Positions 7,556 through 16,013 of a stretch of 36,243 nt of DNA are shown piece after piece. The notes under the pieces were generated by a model. That model saw only the letters and a program-made list of their open reading frames with translations. It made no database searches and had not been told where the DNA came from. The position numbers were made by a program, and so were the translations under genes. Position 1 is the stretch's first letter. Each line of letters opens with the position of its first letter. The stretch is from an uncultured Bacteroidota bacterium (GTDB lineage Bacteria; Bacteroidota; Bacteroidia; Chitinophagales; Chitinophagaceae): positions 1 through 36,243 of the forward strand of contig CAINWZ010000017.1 in the NCBI GenBank assembly GCA_903854725.1, read 5' to 3'.

Positions 7556-9685
7556 ATGAACACGCCTAAAAGATATTTGATTACTGCAGCCCTTCCTTAT
7601 GCGAATGGGCTGAAACATATTGGCCACTTAGCAGGCGCTTATTTGCCGGCCGATATCTATGTTCGCTATTTGAAAGCCCAGAAAAGAGACGTGGTTTTTG
7701 TTTGCGGTAGTGATGAACATGGAACGGCTATTCCTATCCAAGCAACTAAAGAAGGTACGACTGCACAAGCCATTATAGATAAATACCATCCTATTATTGA
7801 GCAAAATTTTAAAGACTTAGGGATTGAATTTGATATTTACCATCGCACAAGCGATCCTTTACACCACGAAACGGCAAGTGCATTTTTTAAAGATTTAGAA
7901 GTAAAAGGTGATTTAGAAACTAAGACCAGCGAACAATATTTTGACGAAGCCACACAAACTTTTTTAGCAGATCGATATATAAAAGGTACATGTCCCAATT
8001 GTGGTCATGCCGAAGCGTATGGAGACCAATGCGAAAAATGTGGTAAAAGTTTAAGCCCTGAAGAATTAATTAATCCGGTGAGTACCTTAAGTGGTAATAC
8101 GCCAGTTAAAAAAGAAACAACTCATTGGTACCTTCCATTAAATAAACATGAAGATTTTTTACGTGAATGGATTTTAAATGATCATGCAAAAGATTGGAGA
8201 GCCGCTGTAGTAGGTCAATGTAAAAGCTGGATTGATGGCGGTTTACAACCTAGAGCCGTAACACGTGATTTAGATTGGGGTGTAAAAGTTCCTCTTGCAA
8301 GTGGTGCAGGAAAAGTATTATACGTTTGGTTTGACGCACCTATTGGCTATATAAGCGCTACTAAACAATGGGCTTTAAATACGGGAAAAGATTGGACACC
8401 TTATTGGAATGATAAAGAAACCAAGTTGGTTCATTTCATAGGTAAAGACAATATTGTTTTTCATTGCATCATTTTTCCAATCATGTTAAAATTGCATGGG
8501 AATATTTTACCAGAGAATGTGCCTGCTAATGAATTCATGAATTTAGAAGGTGATAAGATGAGTACTTCAAAAGGTTGGAGTATTGAAATGGATGATTTTA
8601 TTACCAAGTGGATAAAAAAAGACAATGGCGGCAATGGCCTTGCAGATAGTTTACGTTTTTATTTAACTGCTATAGCGCCAGAATCAAAGGATAGCGAGTT
8701 TACTTGGAAAGGATTTCAGGAATCTGTTAATGGAGAGCTAGTAAGCATCTTTGCTAATTTTGTGAATAGAACCTGGGTGCTAATGCATAAATTATGTAAA
8801 GGAAAAGTACCTGCCATTCACACTGAATTCTTAGACGACGAAGACCAAGCGATATTGATTAGTGTTAAAGAAAGTAAAGAAAAAATTACTGAACTTTTAG
8901 AGCAATATAAATTTAGAGAAGCTCAGTTTGAAGTAATTAACCTTGCAAGAATTGGCAATCAATACATGCAAAAGAAGGAGCCATGGATTTTGGCCAAGCA
9001 TATTGATACAGACCCTACTGCGCAAGCAAAAATAGACAACACCATGCATGCTTGTTTGCAACTTTGTGCAAACCTGGCTATTCTTATTCATCCTTTTTTA
9101 CCTTATACTGCAAAAAAAATGTGCTATATGATGAAAGTGGTAGATAGAATGTTGGAATGGGAAAACGCAGGTGGCTTTAATTTATTAAAAGTAGGTTACA
9201 GTTTACGCCCTCCTGAATTATTATTTAGAAAAATTGAAGACGAAGAAATAGAAGCAGAATTAACACAATTAAAAAGCAATCTCAACGCTAAAAAAATAAC
9301 TATGGATAGCAACACTCCAGCAGCAAGCCCAACAGAGGTAAAAGACAAGAGCTTGAAACCTGAAATTGTTTTTGATGATTTTGGTAAAATAGATTTACGC
9401 GTGGGTACTATTATAGAAGCCAAAAAAGCAGAGAAAGCCGATAAATTACTTCAACTAGAAGTAGACTTAGGCACGGAAAAAAGAACTATCTTATCTGGTA
9501 TTGCTATGCATTTTGATCCTGCAGCTATTGTAGGAAAGCAGGTGGTGGTGGTTGCTAATTTAGCACCCCGCAAAATGCGCGGCATAGAAAGCAAGGGAAT
9601 GATTTTAATGGCAGAAGATGCCAATGGTAAATTATACTTTGTACAACCTAGTGAAGCCATTGCCGCAGGAAGTACTATCAGTTAG
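7556..9685 (+). CDS. metG: Methionyl-tRNA synthetase with C-terminal tRNA-binding domain
   Basis: Charges tRNA-Met with methionine in the cytoplasm. The 709-residue protein has the class I signature H21-I-G-H24, a zinc knuckle with C146, C149, C159 and C162 in the connective peptide, and the second signature as K-M-S-T-S-K-G. After an anticodon-binding helical region, a poly-charged linker leads to a C-terminal Trbp111/EMAP-type domain (about 605-709, starting F-G-K-I-D-L-R-V-G) used for dimerisation and tRNA binding. I chose the ATG at 7556 rather than an in-frame TTG at 7505: the protein then starts M-N-T-P-K-R-Y-L-I-T as expected, and the promoter box lies between the two. It converges with the small dehydrogenase subunit gene, with five bases between stops. 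Confidence 0.97.
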   Translation: MNTPKRYLITAALPYANGLKHIGHLAGAYLPADIYVRYLKAQKRDVVFVCGSDEHGTAIPIQATKEGTTAQAIIDKYHPIIEQNFKDLGIEFDIYHRTSDPLHHETASAFFKDLEVKGDLETKTSEQYFDEATQTFLADRYIKGTCPNCGHAEAYGDQCEKCGKSLSPEELINPVSTLSGNTPVKKETTHWYLPLNKHEDFLREWILNDHAKDWRAAVVGQCKSWIDGGLQPRAVTRDLDWGVKVPLASGAGKVLYVWFDAPIGYISATKQWALNTGKDWTPYWNDKETKLVHFIGKDNIVFHCIIFPIMLKLHGNILPENVPANEFMNLEGDKMSTSKGWSIEMDDFITKWIKKDNGGNGLADSLRFYLTAIAPESKDSEFTWKGFQESVNGELVSIFANFVNRTWVLMHKLCKGKVPAIHTEFLDDEDQAILISVKESKEKITELLEQYKFREAQFEVINLARIGNQYMQKKEPWILAKHIDTDPTAQAKIDNTMHACLQLCANLAILIHPFLPYTAKKMCYMMKVVDRMLEWENAGGFNLLKVGYSLRPPELLFRKIEDEEIEAELTQLKSNLNAKKITMDSNTPAASPTEVKDKSLKPEIVFDDFGKIDLRVGTIIEAKKAEKADKLLQLEVDLGTEKRTILSGIAMHFDPAAIVGKQVVVVANLAPRKMRGIESKGMILMAEDANGKLYFVQPSEAIAAGSTIS

Positions 9686-9690
9686 TAAAA

Positions 9691-10326
9691 TTAAATACAC
9701 TCTTTTAACTCTTTCTCTGTGTAGGCAAGACCATGATGTTTTAAAACATCATCAGGTACGCCTGCCCACATATTGGGAACGTTACCCATATAGCCTAAAT
9801 CCTTCACACCAATTTCTGCAGTGTAGAAACCTGTTGTAACTAAGTCTCTTATTTTATTAAAGAAACTAACTCCTTGAGCCACTTCTGGTGCTGCTTTTGC
9901 AGGATAAGCGATTTCATCTACAATACCTATCTGCTCCTTACTAGAACACTCGGTAAATGCTTTGCCATGTTTTTTATAGGTATGTAAGTCTAGCCACTTT
10001 AAACCACCGCGCATAGGCACTTGATGATCGGGCATATCTTTTACAATAAACTCGATAAACTCAGGCACTTTCGCATCTGTAGCAGAGCCACTGACTGCAT
10101 CTTTTGGAATAATAATATCAGATAACACAGTGATAGTAGCCATTTCATGTGCAGTAAAAAAATTAGGCTGCGCTTTTACTTTGACTAAATAATCCTTTTC
10201 CTCCTGCATACGATCGTCCATATTCACTTCTGCAACCGTGGTGGCAGAATTTTTACAAGCTTCTACTAAAACAGCTGTTGAAACTGTTCCTAATATCATC
10301 GCTTTGATGGATTTTCTTCTGTCCAT
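9691..10326 (-). CDS. Gluconate 2-dehydrogenase subunit 3-like small subunit (Tat-exported)
   Basis: A 211-residue small (gamma) subunit of membrane-associated flavin dehydrogenases. The N-terminus has a twin-arginine-like signal (M-D-R-R-K-S-I-K-A-M, then a hydrophobic stretch) and ends near V-E-A-C, which could be a weak lipobox with Cys25 as the lipid anchor. The rest fits the subunit 3 family, including the opening F-x-x-x-E-x-x-T-I-x-V-L-S-D-x-I-I-P. In known enzymes this subunit acts as a Tat hitch-hiker chaperone that carries the folded catalytic subunit across the membrane. It lies 56 bases downstream of the GMC catalytic subunit on the same strand. No cytochrome c subunit accompanies the pair. 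Confidence 0.88.
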   Translation of the reverse strand: MDRRKSIKAMILGTVSTAVLVEACKNSATTVAEVNMDDRMQEEKDYLVKVKAQPNFFTAHEMATITVLSDIIIPKDAVSGSATDAKVPEFIEFIVKDMPDHQVPMRGGLKWLDLHTYKKHGKAFTECSSKEQIGIVDEIAYPAKAAPEVAQGVSFFNKIRDLVTTGFYTAEIGVKDLGYMGNVPNMWAGVPDDVLKHHGLAYTEKELKECI

Positions 10327-10382
10327 AATATTTTAAATTAAAATTTTATAAATTTTCGTTGTTATTTTTTACAAAAACTAGA

Positions 10383-12125
10383 TTATAAATTTTGTTTTTG
10401 TAATTGATCCAATACATATTCTGAAGTACGCATAGACAATGCTAAAATAGTCCATGTAATGTTTTTATCTGCTTGCGAAGTGAATACCGAACCATCTACG
10501 CAGAATAAATTTTTACAATCAAAAGCTTGGCCAAATGCATTCAATGGAGCTGATTTTTTATCGGCACCCATACGCACTGTACCTGCTTCATGAATAATAT
10601 TACCTGGATTAGATAAGCCATATTTATTACTTGCATCATCTTGATCACCCCATGTAATAACTGCTCCCATTTCATGCATAATTTCACGGAAGGTTTCCTT
10701 CATATGTTTTGCTTGCTTCACTTCATACTCAGAATTCTTACAATCAAATTTTAACACAGGTATACCAAATTTATCAACTACATCAGGATCGATACTACAC
10801 TTGTTTTCAAAACGAGGAACTGCTTCACCACGTCCACCCATTCCAACACTTGCACCGTAAAAGAAACGAACATCTTCTTTCAATGACTCACCATATCCAC
10901 CTGCTTCTTTGGTTTTTGCATTTACTTGAAACTTTCCATTTAAACCTTGCATGCCCATTCCAAATCCGTAACCAGGTTGGCTCATACCTCCCCAATATTC
11001 AATATGATAACCACGCGGGAAGTCTAATTTTTTATTATCCAACCACCATGGTGTATACACGTGCATACCACCAACGCCATCCTCATTGTAACGCTTACGT
11101 CCAAATAAAGAAGGAATAACACCGCCTAAAGCAGCCCCTGTAGAATCATGTAAGTAATGACCTACTACTCCAGAACTATTTGCTAAACCATTAGGATGTT
11201 TTGTTGATTTTGAATTCAATAACAAACGAGCTGTTTCACAAGTGCTCGCTCCAAGAATAACCACTTTCGCATTTATTTGATATTCTTGATTGTCAAATTT
11301 ATTGACATAAGAAACACCTGTTGCTTTTCCTTCATTGTCGGTCATGACCTCACGCGCCATGGCGCCTGTGATTAAATCGACATTGCCTGTTAAAATAGCA
11401 GGTCTTACTAAAACGGATGAAGAAGAAAAATCGCCATACACTTTACAAGAACGATTACATTGACCACAATAAAAACAGGCTCCACGTTCGTCGTTAATTT
11501 TTTTAGTTAAAATAGATAAACGAGAAGGGATCACCGGTATATTAATGCCAGTGGCTGCTTTCTTAAACATTAATTCATGTAAACGTGGTTTTGGAGGAGG
11601 TAAGAAAATGCCATCAGGATCATTTTCACGACCTTCATTTGTACCGTACACACCAATTAATTTATCAATCTTATCATAGTAAGGTTTGATGTCCTCATAT
11701 CCTATTGGCCAATCATCGCCTAAGCCATCAATACTTTTTCTTTTAAAATCGCGTGGTCCAAAACGAAGGGAGATACGTCCCCAATGGTTGGTGCGACCCC
11801 CTACCATTCTAGCTCTCCACCATTCAAACTTATCACTTCCTGGTGTTTGCGTATAAGGTTCACCATCAATTTCCCATCCCCAAAAAGAGGCATCGAAATC
11901 TCCAAAGGGTCTCATTTTAGTACTTGCTCCGCGACGAGGTGAATCCCAAGGATTTTTTAATTGCGCTGAATTTTTTGCAGGATCAAATTCTGGACCCGCT
12001 TCTAGTAAACAAACTTTTAATCCCGCTTTAGATAATACATAGGCAGCCATTCCACCTCCAGCACCTGAACCCACTATTACTGCATCGTATTTTTTAGGAG
12101 AAACTTTTACTTCAAAATTAGACAT
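10383..12125 (-). CDS. GMC-family flavin dehydrogenase with a probable [3Fe-4S] cluster
   Basis: A 580-residue glucose-methanol-choline oxidoreductase that oxidises an alcohol or sugar in the periplasm. The FAD-binding G-S-G-A-G-G-G is at 19-25, followed by an acidic residue in L-L-E-A-G. Near the C-terminus are the G-T-V-R-M-G segment, preceded by an active-site histidine, and K-N-I-T-W-T. Cysteines 217, 220, 223 and 227 lie in C-F-Y-C-G-Q-C-N-R-S-C. The C217-x5-C223-x3-C227 spacing is that of the [3Fe-4S] ligands of bacterial FAD-dependent glucose dehydrogenase as I recall it, so electrons probably leave the flavin through an iron-sulfur cluster. It has no signal peptide, as expected if it is exported with the Tat-bearing small subunit encoded just downstream. 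The substrate is unknown; glucose, gluconate, sorbitol and inositol are candidates. Confidence 0.92.
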   Translation of the reverse strand: MSNFEVKVSPKKYDAVIVGSGAGGGMAAYVLSKAGLKVCLLEAGPEFDPAKNSAQLKNPWDSPRRGASTKMRPFGDFDASFWGWEIDGEPYTQTPGSDKFEWWRARMVGGRTNHWGRISLRFGPRDFKRKSIDGLGDDWPIGYEDIKPYYDKIDKLIGVYGTNEGRENDPDGIFLPPPKPRLHELMFKKAATGINIPVIPSRLSILTKKINDERGACFYCGQCNRSCKVYGDFSSSSVLVRPAILTGNVDLITGAMAREVMTDNEGKATGVSYVNKFDNQEYQINAKVVILGASTCETARLLLNSKSTKHPNGLANSSGVVGHYLHDSTGAALGGVIPSLFGRKRYNEDGVGGMHVYTPWWLDNKKLDFPRGYHIEYWGGMSQPGYGFGMGMQGLNGKFQVNAKTKEAGGYGESLKEDVRFFYGASVGMGGRGEAVPRFENKCSIDPDVVDKFGIPVLKFDCKNSEYEVKQAKHMKETFREIMHEMGAVITWGDQDDASNKYGLSNPGNIIHEAGTVRMGADKKSAPLNAFGQAFDCKNLFCVDGSVFTSQADKNITWTILALSMRTSEYVLDQLQKQNL

Positions 12126-12276
12126 AAGGCAATCGTTTTTGCTATTGTAATTAAAGAATGAATTTAAAGAAAAAACTGGATGAAAAACAAAAAAGACCCC
12201 CTCATTTTATAAGCGGAATTAATAGATTTAAAAATTGCAATAAACTTAAACAAAGCCGTAAAGGGGTAAAAAGCAA

Positions 12277-12305
12277 AAGCCCCACCCGTTTATGGGGTGG
12301 GGCTT
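12277..12305 (-). terminator. Rho-independent terminator of nrdJ
   Basis: A perfect 11-bp stem (AAGCCCCACCC at 12277-12287, complement at 12295-12305) encloses a seven-base loop. Read on the minus strand it is followed by a U-rich run (CTTTTGCTTTTTA). It lies 54 bases after the nrdJ stop, is very GC-rich for this genome, and separates nrdJ from the dehydrogenase genes. Confidence 0.85.
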
Positions 12306-12359
12306 AAAAATCATTAGCGTAGTAAAAATGAAATTTTACATTCCATGAAAATTTGGTTT

Positions 12360-15300
12360 TTACGAACAGCCCATGCTTGTACCGCAGTTTAAGCATTTAT
12401 AACAGGTACCACTTCTTATTGTAATATGTCCGCAAGTGCTGCAAGCAGGCGCATCGCTTTGCATGCTTTTCGCAGCCGCTTGTACTTGATCCATAGACCC
12501 GCCAGCTTCCACTGCAACGGCTACATTGGCTTTAGCAACTGGCGCTGCTGCAGGCGCTGTAACACGAATGCTGCTTAACTCAGGCTTACCTACTAAGGTA
12601 ATATCTCCTTCTTCTCCTAAGTTCTCTACGGTAGGCTTATCTAATACATGTACTAAATCGGTTCTGCCTAAATATTCGTACGCTAAAGAACGGAATATAA
12701 AGTCTACGATAGAAGTAGTGGTTTTAATATTTGGATGATCTACCATTCCAGAAGGCTCGAACTTAGTAAAGACAAATTTCTCTACGAACTCTTCTAGTGG
12801 CACACCATATTGTAAACCTACAGAAATAGAAATCGCAAAGCAGTTCATTAAACTACGAAGGGTTGAACCTTCTTTCGCTAAATCTATAAATATTTCTCCT
12901 AAAGTGCTATCGTTGTATTCGCCAGTTCTTAAAAATAATACTTGACCACCAATGCGTGCTTTTTGTGTAAAGCCACGACGCTTAGCTGGTAAAGATTTGC
13001 GCTCAACGATACGAGATAATTGACGCTTGAAAGTAGTGTCGGTAGAAGCAGACATTCTTTTTTGAACCTCTTCTAATAATTCATCTACATTTAATTTACT
13101 CAAGTCTACCAATTGTGATCCAGCATCTGCGCTTACTTCTTCTTCTGACTCAGCATCCACTTTTTTCTTCTTGTCAGATTTTGTACTTAAAGGTTGGCTT
13201 AATTTAGAACCATCACGGTATAAAGCATTTGCTTTTAACCCCAATGTCCAACTCATTAAATAACAATCTGCAATTTCTTCAACAGTTGCTTCATTGGGAA
13301 GATTAATTGTTTTAGAAATCGCACCAGATAAGAATGGTTGACAAGCAGCCATCATTCTAATATGTCCATGGGCGTGAATAAATCTTTGCCCTTTTTTGCC
13401 ATTCTTATTCGCGCAATCAAATACAGGTAAATGCTCATCTTTTAATAAAGGTGCTCCTTCAATAGTCATGGTACCGCATACATAATCGTTGGCCGCATCT
13501 ATTTGATCTTCGGTAAATCCTAAAGACTCTAATAAGTTAAAGCTCCAATCTGCAAACACTTCTTCTTTAAAACCTAATCTTGTCAAACAAGCATCACCCA
13601 ATGTGAAACGATTAAAGATGAATCCAATCTCAAAGGCCGATCTAGCTGCACCATTTAATTTTGTAATTTCTTCTGGTAAAAACCCTTTCCCTAATAAAGA
13701 TTCATTATTAATATGTGGCGCTCCTGCGAAACTTGCATGTCCTACAGCGAAGTTTACAATCGCATCATTTTCTGCTTGAGAATACCCCAAGTTCTTCAAT
13801 GCTTGTGGCACTGATTGGTTGATGATTTTAAAATACCCACCGCCAGATAATTTTTTAAACTTCACTAATGCAAAGTCTGGCTCAACGCCTGTTGTATCGC
13901 AATCCATTACTAAACCAATGGTTCCAGTGGGAGCTATTACAGTTGTTTGTGCGTTTCTATAACCATATTTTTCACCTAATTGAACTGCATCATCCCAAGC
14001 CTTTGTAGCAGCCTTCAATAAATAATCAGGCGTGTATTGTGCTTTAATTCCTTGTGGTTTAATTTCTATTCCAACATAAGCGCCTTCTGCATCATAAGCA
14101 GCAGCACGGTGATTACGCATAACACGTAACATGTCTTCTTTGTTTTCTTCGTATCTATCAAACGCACCTAAGAAAGAAGCTAATTCAGCAGATGTTTTAT
14201 AAGCAACGCCTGTCATGATAGCGGTAATAGAACCTGCTATTCCACGAGCTTGTTCGCTATCGTAAGGAATACCACTTACCATTAACATAGAACCAAGGTT
14301 AGCAAAACCTAAACCTAATGTTCTGTAATCATATGAAAGTTGTGCTACCTCCTTAGAAGGGAATTGTGCCATTAAAACAGATACTTCTAATACGGTGGTC
14401 CACAATCTTGAAGTATATTCAAAACCAGCAACATCAAAACTATTGTCTGATTCATTGAAGAACTTACGCAAGTTGATAGAAGCTAAATTACAAGCAGTGT
14501 TGTCCAAGAACATATATTCTGAACAAGGGTTAGAAGCATTGATGCGTCCACCTTTTGGACAAGTATGCCACTCGTTAATAGTCGTGTCATATTGTGTTCC
14601 TGGATCGGCACAACGCCATGCAGCATTGGCAATTTGATCCCATACTTCATGCGCAGGAATAGATTGCATCACACGACCATCGGTACGTGCCTTTAATTCC
14701 CAATTGCCATTTTCAGACAATGCTTTAAAGAAGCTATTGGGGATACGTACTGAATTATTTGAGTTCTGTCCTGAAACAGTTGCGTATGCTTCTCCTTCAT
14801 AACTATTATCATAACCAGCTGCTACTAATGCAGCAACCTTATCTTCTTCTTTTACTTTCCAGTTAATAAAATCCATTACTTCTGGGTGATCTAAATCTAA
14901 ACAAACCATTTTAGCGGCACGACGTGTTGTACCACCACTTTTAATGGCACCAGCAGCACGGTCTCCAATTTTCAAGAAACTCATTAAACCACTTGATGAT
15001 CCACCACCACTTAATTTTTCGTTGGCTCCTCTAATTTGAGAGAAGTTAGTTCCTACTCCAGATCCGTATTTAAAAATTCTTGCTTCTCTTGTCCATAAAT
15101 CCATGATACCGCCTTCGTTCACTAAGTCATCACTTACACTTAATATAAAACAAGCATGTGGTTGCGGACGCTCGTAAGCACTTGTTGATCTTTTTAATTG
15201 CTTATCGTTAGGGTCTACATAATAGTGGCCTTGTGCACCGCCAGTGATACCATAACTCTCATGCAATCCGGTATTGAACCATTGTGGTGAGTTAGGCACA

Positions 15301-15689
15301 CAAGCTTGATTCAAAATACTATATACTAACTCTTCATAAAATATTTGCGCATCTAGTTCTGTTGCAAAATAACCATAACGCTCTCCCCATACTCTCCAAC
15401 AATTCGCCATACGATGTGCTACTTGCTTTACAGTTGTTTCACGACCTAGTGTTCCATCGGGTTGTGGTACACCTGCTTTTCTGAAATATTTTTGTGCAAG
15501 AATATCTGTGGCAATCTGACTCCATTGTTTGGGAACTTCAACATTTGTCATTTCAAACATCTTCTCACCATTTGGATTTTTAATAACGCTATCTCTATAG
15601 TCGTATTCAAATTGATCAAATGGAGACACATTCTCTTTTGTAAATAGGCGAGAAAATTGTAAGCCTTTTTTTGTTTTAGGAGTAGCCAT
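12360..15689 (-). CDS. nrdJ: Adenosylcobalamin-dependent (class II) ribonucleoside-diphosphate reductase
   Basis: Reduces ribonucleotides to deoxyribonucleotides with a radical generated from adenosylcobalamin, so it needs no oxygen and no small subunit. The 1109-residue chain has the catalytic barrel with N387-P-C389-S-E391 (the N-x-C-x-E active site), a glycine-rich G-S-G-V-G-T-N-F region, and a P-T-G-T-I-G segment. Then come a charged low-complexity linker (K-K-K-K-V-D-A-E-S-E-E-E), a TSCPD domain, and a cysteine-rich tail (C-S-T-C-G... C-Y-K-C-L-N-C-G...) that probably re-reduces the active site and/or binds zinc. The ATG at 15689 is preceded by a leader with two hairpins and a recognisable promoter. 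I see no cobalamin riboswitch and no clear NrdR boxes. It is monocistronic, with a strong terminator downstream. Confidence 0.96.
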   Translation of the reverse strand: MATPKTKKGLQFSRLFTKENVSPFDQFEYDYRDSVIKNPNGEKMFEMTNVEVPKQWSQIATDILAQKYFRKAGVPQPDGTLGRETTVKQVAHRMANCWRVWGERYGYFATELDAQIFYEELVYSILNQACVPNSPQWFNTGLHESYGITGGAQGHYYVDPNDKQLKRSTSAYERPQPHACFILSVSDDLVNEGGIMDLWTREARIFKYGSGVGTNFSQIRGANEKLSGGGSSSGLMSFLKIGDRAAGAIKSGGTTRRAAKMVCLDLDHPEVMDFINWKVKEEDKVAALVAAGYDNSYEGEAYATVSGQNSNNSVRIPNSFFKALSENGNWELKARTDGRVMQSIPAHEVWDQIANAAWRCADPGTQYDTTINEWHTCPKGGRINASNPCSEYMFLDNTACNLASINLRKFFNESDNSFDVAGFEYTSRLWTTVLEVSVLMAQFPSKEVAQLSYDYRTLGLGFANLGSMLMVSGIPYDSEQARGIAGSITAIMTGVAYKTSAELASFLGAFDRYEENKEDMLRVMRNHRAAAYDAEGAYVGIEIKPQGIKAQYTPDYLLKAATKAWDDAVQLGEKYGYRNAQTTVIAPTGTIGLVMDCDTTGVEPDFALVKFKKLSGGGYFKIINQSVPQALKNLGYSQAENDAIVNFAVGHASFAGAPHINNESLLGKGFLPEEITKLNGAARSAFEIGFIFNRFTLGDACLTRLGFKEEVFADWSFNLLESLGFTEDQIDAANDYVCGTMTIEGAPLLKDEHLPVFDCANKNGKKGQRFIHAHGHIRMMAACQPFLSGAISKTINLPNEATVEEIADCYLMSWTLGLKANALYRDGSKLSQPLSTKSDKKKKVDAESEEEVSADAGSQLVDLSKLNVDELLEEVQKRMSASTDTTFKRQLSRIVERKSLPAKRRGFTQKARIGGQVLFLRTGEYNDSTLGEIFIDLAKEGSTLRSLMNCFAISISVGLQYGVPLEEFVEKFVFTKFEPSGMVDHPNIKTTTSIVDFIFRSLAYEYLGRTDLVHVLDKPTVENLGEEGDITLVGKPELSSIRVTAPAAAPVAKANVAVAVEAGGSMDQVQAAAKSMQSDAPACSTCGHITIRSGTCYKCLNCGTSMGCS

Positions 15690-15714
15690 GGTCGTATTCT
15701 ATTTTTAGGATGTT

Positions 15715-15747
15715 AGTGGGTTATCCCACTAGGTTTTTCAAAAACCT
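15715..15747 (-). promoter_or_regulatory. Two adjacent perfect hairpins in the nrdJ leader
   Basis: Hairpin A (15715-15730) is AGTGGG-TTAT-CCCACT, a 6-bp stem with a four-base loop. Hairpin B (15731-15747) is AGGTTTTT-C-AAAAACCT, an 8-bp inverted repeat around one base. They abut with no spacer, lie 26 bases upstream of the nrdJ ATG and fall inside the predicted transcript. They could be an RNA control element or a pair of operator palindromes; neither resembles a terminator with a U-tract. Confidence 0.6.
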
Positions 15748-15758
15748 TGATGGGTATA

Positions 15759-15788
15759 CGAAAATATCTTTCTATAACGATAATTCAA
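15759..15788 (-). promoter_or_regulatory. Probable nrdJ promoter
   Basis: On the minus strand, TTG (15786-15788) is followed after 19 bases by TATTTTCG (15759-15766), which matches TAnnTTTG at all but one position. It predicts a leader of roughly 60-65 bases that includes both hairpins. Confidence 0.5.
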
Positions 15789-15965
15789 CCATGGAAATAT
15801 CAACAGCTGTGGAAAAGAAATGTGGATTAAATCAAACCCCATATCCGGCTTGATTTTGACGATTTATCCCCACCACTTGTTAGTTTCTGCGAAAAAAAAC
15901 CTGCCCCTATTAAGTTTTTTTTGTAATAAATGAAGATTGGGAACAATACATATAATTAAATTGGA

Positions 15966-15973
15966 TAATTTTG
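15966..15973 (+). promoter_or_regulatory. Probable -7 box of the GGGPS gene
   Basis: TAATTTTG is a perfect TAnnTTTG match, 40 bases upstream of the ATG. The closest TTG upstream (15937-15939) is 26 bases away, longer than usual, so the -33 part is uncertain. Confidence 0.45.
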
Positions 15974-16013
15974 AGGATTCCAACAAAAAGCTGCACCTTA
16001 CGGGGGTAAAGAA

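Larger units (their letters stand above)
15690..16013. other. 324-base gap between divergent nrdJ and the GGGPS gene
   Basis: This is the longest gene-free stretch in the window. The left third holds the nrdJ leader hairpins and promoter. The right end holds a -7 box for the rightward gene. The middle (about 15790-15960) is AT-rich, with short TGTGGA-type words (15808-15835) and poly-A/T runs, and no open frame that looks like a gene. I see no riboswitch fold or RNA gene. Confidence 0.55.

Noticed and set aside
10709..11119. 136-codon open frame on the plus strand inside the GMC dehydrogenase gene
   Set aside because: Its His- and Gln-rich composition and lack of family features mark it as a shadow of the real minus-strand gene.
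15690..15900. Cobalamin riboswitch upstream of the B12-dependent nrdJ
   Set aside because: No B12-box-like conserved core and not enough structured sequence; only two short hairpins are present.
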